Shown here piece by piece: positions 61,001-64,000 of a stretch of 64,000 nucleotides of DNA (position 1 is the stretch's first letter; every line of letters starts with the position of its first letter). The position numbers and the translations under genes are program-made. Under the pieces are notes generated by a model. It worked only from the letters and a program-made list of their open reading frames with translations. It made no database searches and had not been told where the DNA came from. Source of the stretch: Cucumis sativus (taxonomy: Eukaryota; Streptophyta; Magnoliopsida; Cucurbitales; Cucurbitaceae); assembly GCF_000004075.3 (NCBI RefSeq), contig NC_026656.2, positions 20,222,607-20,286,606 on the forward strand. Reading direction: 5' to 3'.

Positions 61001-61510
61001 AGTGTTTGAATATAAAATGTTATTTGTGTAGTTGGACGACAATACCCACCATATGAATGGAAATTTCTTAATCATATATGTCCATGCACTTATCGGACAC
61101 AAACTATTCAAACAAGGTTAAAATCACTTTTATAACATAATCTTTACAGTTTTGATACTCTTGACATTAAAGTGTACTTTAGCTAGAGTGATTTTTGAAC
61201 ATGTAATTTAAAAACGTTAGTAATGATAAAAACGACGAACCAGCCAAGAGGGTAAATGTCCTTGGATGGAGAGTTCTCCTTCCCAACGGTCTTGCCGAAT
61301 GCTGGTCCATGCAACGTGATTATTCGAGGTGTCGATCTCCGGCAATGGAACAACGACCGGTGAAGGGGGGTGGACTGGACTGGCTATGCTTCTGATGGTG
61401 AAGTTGGAAAGGGTAGGTTTTGAAGAAGGTTGGATAGGAAGAATTGGATGTTTGGTTTTGAAGTTGAAGGGTGAAATAATGCAGCTTCCCATGGCCATGG
61501 AAGCCATCAT
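58029..61510 (-). CDS. CCD8: Carotenoid cleavage dioxygenase 8 (strigolactone biosynthesis)
   Basis: Six exons on the minus strand: 61241-61510, 59709-60452, 59364-59554, 58562-58751, 58358-58460, 58029-58174. All introns are GT-AG and the sum is 547 residues. CCD8 (Arabidopsis MAX4, pea RMS1, petunia DAD1) acts in the plastid after D27 and CCD7 and turns 9-cis-beta-apo-10'-carotenal into carlactone, the strigolactone precursor that controls branching and signals to soil fungi. The N-terminus (MMASMAMGSCIISPF) is Ser/Thr-rich like a plastid transit peptide. Distinctive CCD8 blocks are WEGELSIQGHLPSWLSGTYL, GDYNFRHLFDGYATIVKLHF, LTDNANTGVVKLGDGRVVCL, IADCCEHNADPAILD, RYAYACGAERPCNFPN and FPYGLPYGLHGCWVPKN. 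The four iron-binding histidines map near His234 (HSAHPIV), His284 (GWVHSF), His351 (TFHFINAYE) and His540 (YGLHGCW). The gene looks intact. Confidence 0.97.
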
Positions 61511-61540
61511 TGAGAGAATTGTTTATGATTTGTAAGAGAG

Positions 61541-61567
61541 AAAAAGAGAGAGAGAGAGAGAGAGAAA
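61541..61567 (-). repeat. GA microsatellite in the CCD8 leader
   Basis: A GA run on the plus strand (CT on the transcript strand) between the TATA box and the start codon of CCD8. CT-rich leaders are common in plants; the exact length often varies between lines. Confidence 0.7.
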
Positions 61568-61604
61568 AAGAGATTGTGAAGAGACAAGGAAATGAAAGGG
61601 AAGG

Positions 61605-61612
61605 TATTTATA
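61605..61612 (-). promoter_or_regulatory. TATA box of CCD8
   Basis: The minus strand reads CCTATAAATACC, a strong plant TATA box about 97 bases upstream of the CCD8 ATG. The implied leader of about 65 bases contains the CT run. Confidence 0.65.
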
Positions 61613-61619
61613 GGGTTTG

Positions 61620-64000
61620 TTTTTTGTGTAAAATGTTGGAATCTTGATTGGTAGAGTTCCATTTCACAACAAGACATTAATTTTCTTTATATAAAAAAAA
61701 TGAAATAATTTAATTAGTTTTTATTTATTTATTTAATTTCTCTCTCATGCATGGTGTTTTGTGAAGAGAGACCATAGAAATGTTGAATGATAGGAGGCAA
61801 TATGCTAAAAAAACAATTAGCAAATTAAACCCATATTACAAAATATATGTATATGGTAACTTTATTTTATGTTTATATATATGGTCATTAATATAATGCC
61901 AAATCCAAGTTCCCTAAGTATGTGTATTTTCTAGTGAAGTTTGAGGACAAATTTTAATTTTTGTAAATATGTGTGAGAAATCAATTAATTATCTATTATT
62001 GAATAATGAATTTAATTAATTAAAGATAGACACAATTCATTATTATATTTGTCACATCAGAAAGAAATCAAAAGATTGATAGGCAAAATAATGACATAAA
62101 TAAGGGTTATTCTATTGGTAATTTATTATTATATTGTTCATATATAATTCTTAGAAATTAACTTATTCAAGAGTTTATTTTTATCCCTTTATTTGCTGAG
62201 TAGTTTAAAAATATATTTATGGATAACAAAAAAAGATGGATAAAGAGGGTAGGATGGATTTTTAAGATATTTTGTAAATAGTTTTCTAATTCATTTTAAA
62301 TATTTTCACGTTGATAATTCATAATTTACTATAATATATATTTTAAATTTTTTTATGATTTGAATTTCAACTAATTGTGTTGAATATGAATTGTTTGATA
62401 TAATTTTAAGAAAAATAATGGTCATAAAATGGTGAATCAATTAAAATTTTAAAATATACGATGAAAAATGTATTAATATGAAAAAAAATATTTATTTAAA
62501 TTGTTAATAAATTAGAAGGTTTTTTTTTAAAAATGAATCTAAAAGCTACCAAATAAGAAAAGCTATTATTTTAGATTGCTTAACTATTAAGCTTTGTTTT
62601 TTTTTTTTTTTCTATTTTCTTCAAAAATCAAACTAGAATTTGAAAACTAAAAGAAAAATAGTTTTAAAAAATATTCCTGTTAGAATTTAATCGAGAATGG
62701 CAACTTTTGTATTTAAAAAATCTTAAAATTATGGGAAGAAATTAAATAGAGAGAAGTAGACACAATTTAAAAAAACTAAAAGAGAAAAATGGTTACCAAA
62801 TAATGCCTAAATTTTGAATATTTATGTATAAGAGAATTGATGGATAACATAAACAAAACACTAGAAAGGAATGATATATATATTAATAATAATTATATTT
62901 TCAATATATAACCTCTTTTAATTTATTTAGAAATATAAGAAATAAATATTCATCAATATTGACATTTTATAGATGTACCCAACACCATTTCAATAACATC
63001 AAAGCATCGATATTTTTGTTGGTATTGACATTATAAACTTTGGTATTAATTTTACTAATTTTGAAGAGTTAAATACCAATACCTTATTAACTGAGTTCTC
63101 AATATAATATTTATTTACCCTTAAGCATCAATTATTATCCACATAAACTCTATAGTCTATTGGAGTTGACTTATTATTTGGGATAAACATTACACATTCC
63201 TTGTGGTAGAAATGATATCGATATAAACTATTGAAGAAATTATAGTGCTGCTACTAATAATTAATTAAGAAAACCAGCATATTTTAACTATAATAATCAT
63301 GAAAAATTGTCGTCTAATCCTCCAAAATTTTTAGAGAGAATATGGTAGAGATTAGCATTAGGGTTGTTTCCATCCATTCTATGATAGGAGAAGAGCAAAC
63401 AAACAAACTTTGCTCGATAGACTTTGATTTTGTTCAATGTCCAATTACTTTTAATAAATCCTACGTTTTGTTCTTAGGGCTTGTTTGTTGGTTTATTTTC
63501 AAAACATTTTGTTTTGTATTACACTTTCCCAATAAATTCTGAAAACATACTCAATATATATTATATATTTTTTTCTTACATGAACATTTTGATCATTATG
63601 TAGTCGAATTCAATAAATAGTGGCTTTTTGAATGTTAAATTTAAGGTATAGTAAGAATACAGACACAAGCGTCGAATATTTGTAAATAGAAAATTAAAAT
63701 TAAACAAATTTTAAAACACAAAACTAAACGAATGATAAATTTTGAGAGAAGAAATCAAAATAATATTTTAAGAAAAGAAAAAAAAAACAGAAAAAGTAGT
63801 AGTAGTTCTAAAAGTCCTAATTGATTGTGACGCCATATGAAAACTAAGGTTTCACATCAATTTTAAATGATAAACTTTGAATAAATATAATCACCGTTTA
63901 AAATAATCATCATAAGTATTCTAATCATCATCCTTTGAAAATCCCGAAGTCGATAATTGTAGCTCAAATTAGGGTTTTGGTCAAATCTCTCTTCAAACCA
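61620..64000. other. Upstream region of CCD8 and window end
   Basis: About 2.4 kb of AT-rich DNA. No second gene is seen, and short frames such as 63342-63542 lack family resemblance. I did not identify defined auxin- or phosphate-response elements with confidence. Confidence 0.45.

Noticed and set aside
1-64000. tRNA genes, CRISPR arrays, rRNA operons or viral coding regions
   Set aside because: I looked for tRNA A/B-box words, regularly spaced short repeats and capsid or polymerase motifs and found none beyond the rRNA fragment and short transposon relics listed.

Overview
The window is nuclear DNA of a flowering plant, almost certainly a eudicot. The intergenic DNA is very AT-rich, the genes carry many GT-AG introns, and the proteins belong to plant families (LOB-domain, DUF1677, plant UNC13-like, strigolactone-pathway CCD8). 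Gene content and general sequence feel are compatible with Cucurbitaceae, but that placement is a guess. I found no bacterial, viral or CRISPR system and no undescribed multi-gene system; the interest lies in gene-scale and repeat-scale details.

Layout. 1-3.1 kb: AT-rich DNA with a short insertion of plastid-type 23S rRNA. 3.1-3.9 kb (-): a DUF1677 zinc-binding protein. 8.8-11.4 kb (+): a membrane-anchored monoacylglycerol-lipase-type hydrolase. 12.4-16.8 kb (-): three tandem lachrymatory-factor-synthase-like SRPBCC genes, two of them on a recent duplication of about 1.75 kb. 18.1-18.7 kb (-): an LBD23/24-type transcription factor. 22.0-26.7 kb (+): a 16-exon casein-kinase-1-like kinase of the MLK/AEL/HD16 family. 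29.5-30.2 kb (+): a small intronless SWIM-plus-RING protein. 31.1-33.7 kb (+): an RCC1-repeat protein. 34.9-40.9 kb (+): nucleoporin NUP85 in 18 exons. 42.7-47.3 kb (-): a plant UNC13-like protein (DUF810) with one GC-AG intron. 52.5-56.5 kb (+): a YebC/TACO1-type factor. 58.0-61.5 kb (-): carotenoid cleavage dioxygenase 8.

Exon structures were worked out by hand from reading frame, splice consensus and remembered family sequences. In the multi-exon genes the summed exon lengths close in frame, except at the 5' end of the YebC gene, which I could not resolve. The genes do not form a pathway. They look like an ancestral syntenic block: several neighbours (kinase, SRPBCC, DUF1677, UNC13-like, YebC) have close Arabidopsis relatives that, from memory, sit together on chromosome 2, while NUP85 and CCD8 relatives sit near each other on chromosome 4.

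Spaces between genes are mostly AT-rich DNA with microsatellites, an approximately 150-bp imperfect tandem repeat, a near-perfect hairpin, and a few transposon relics.
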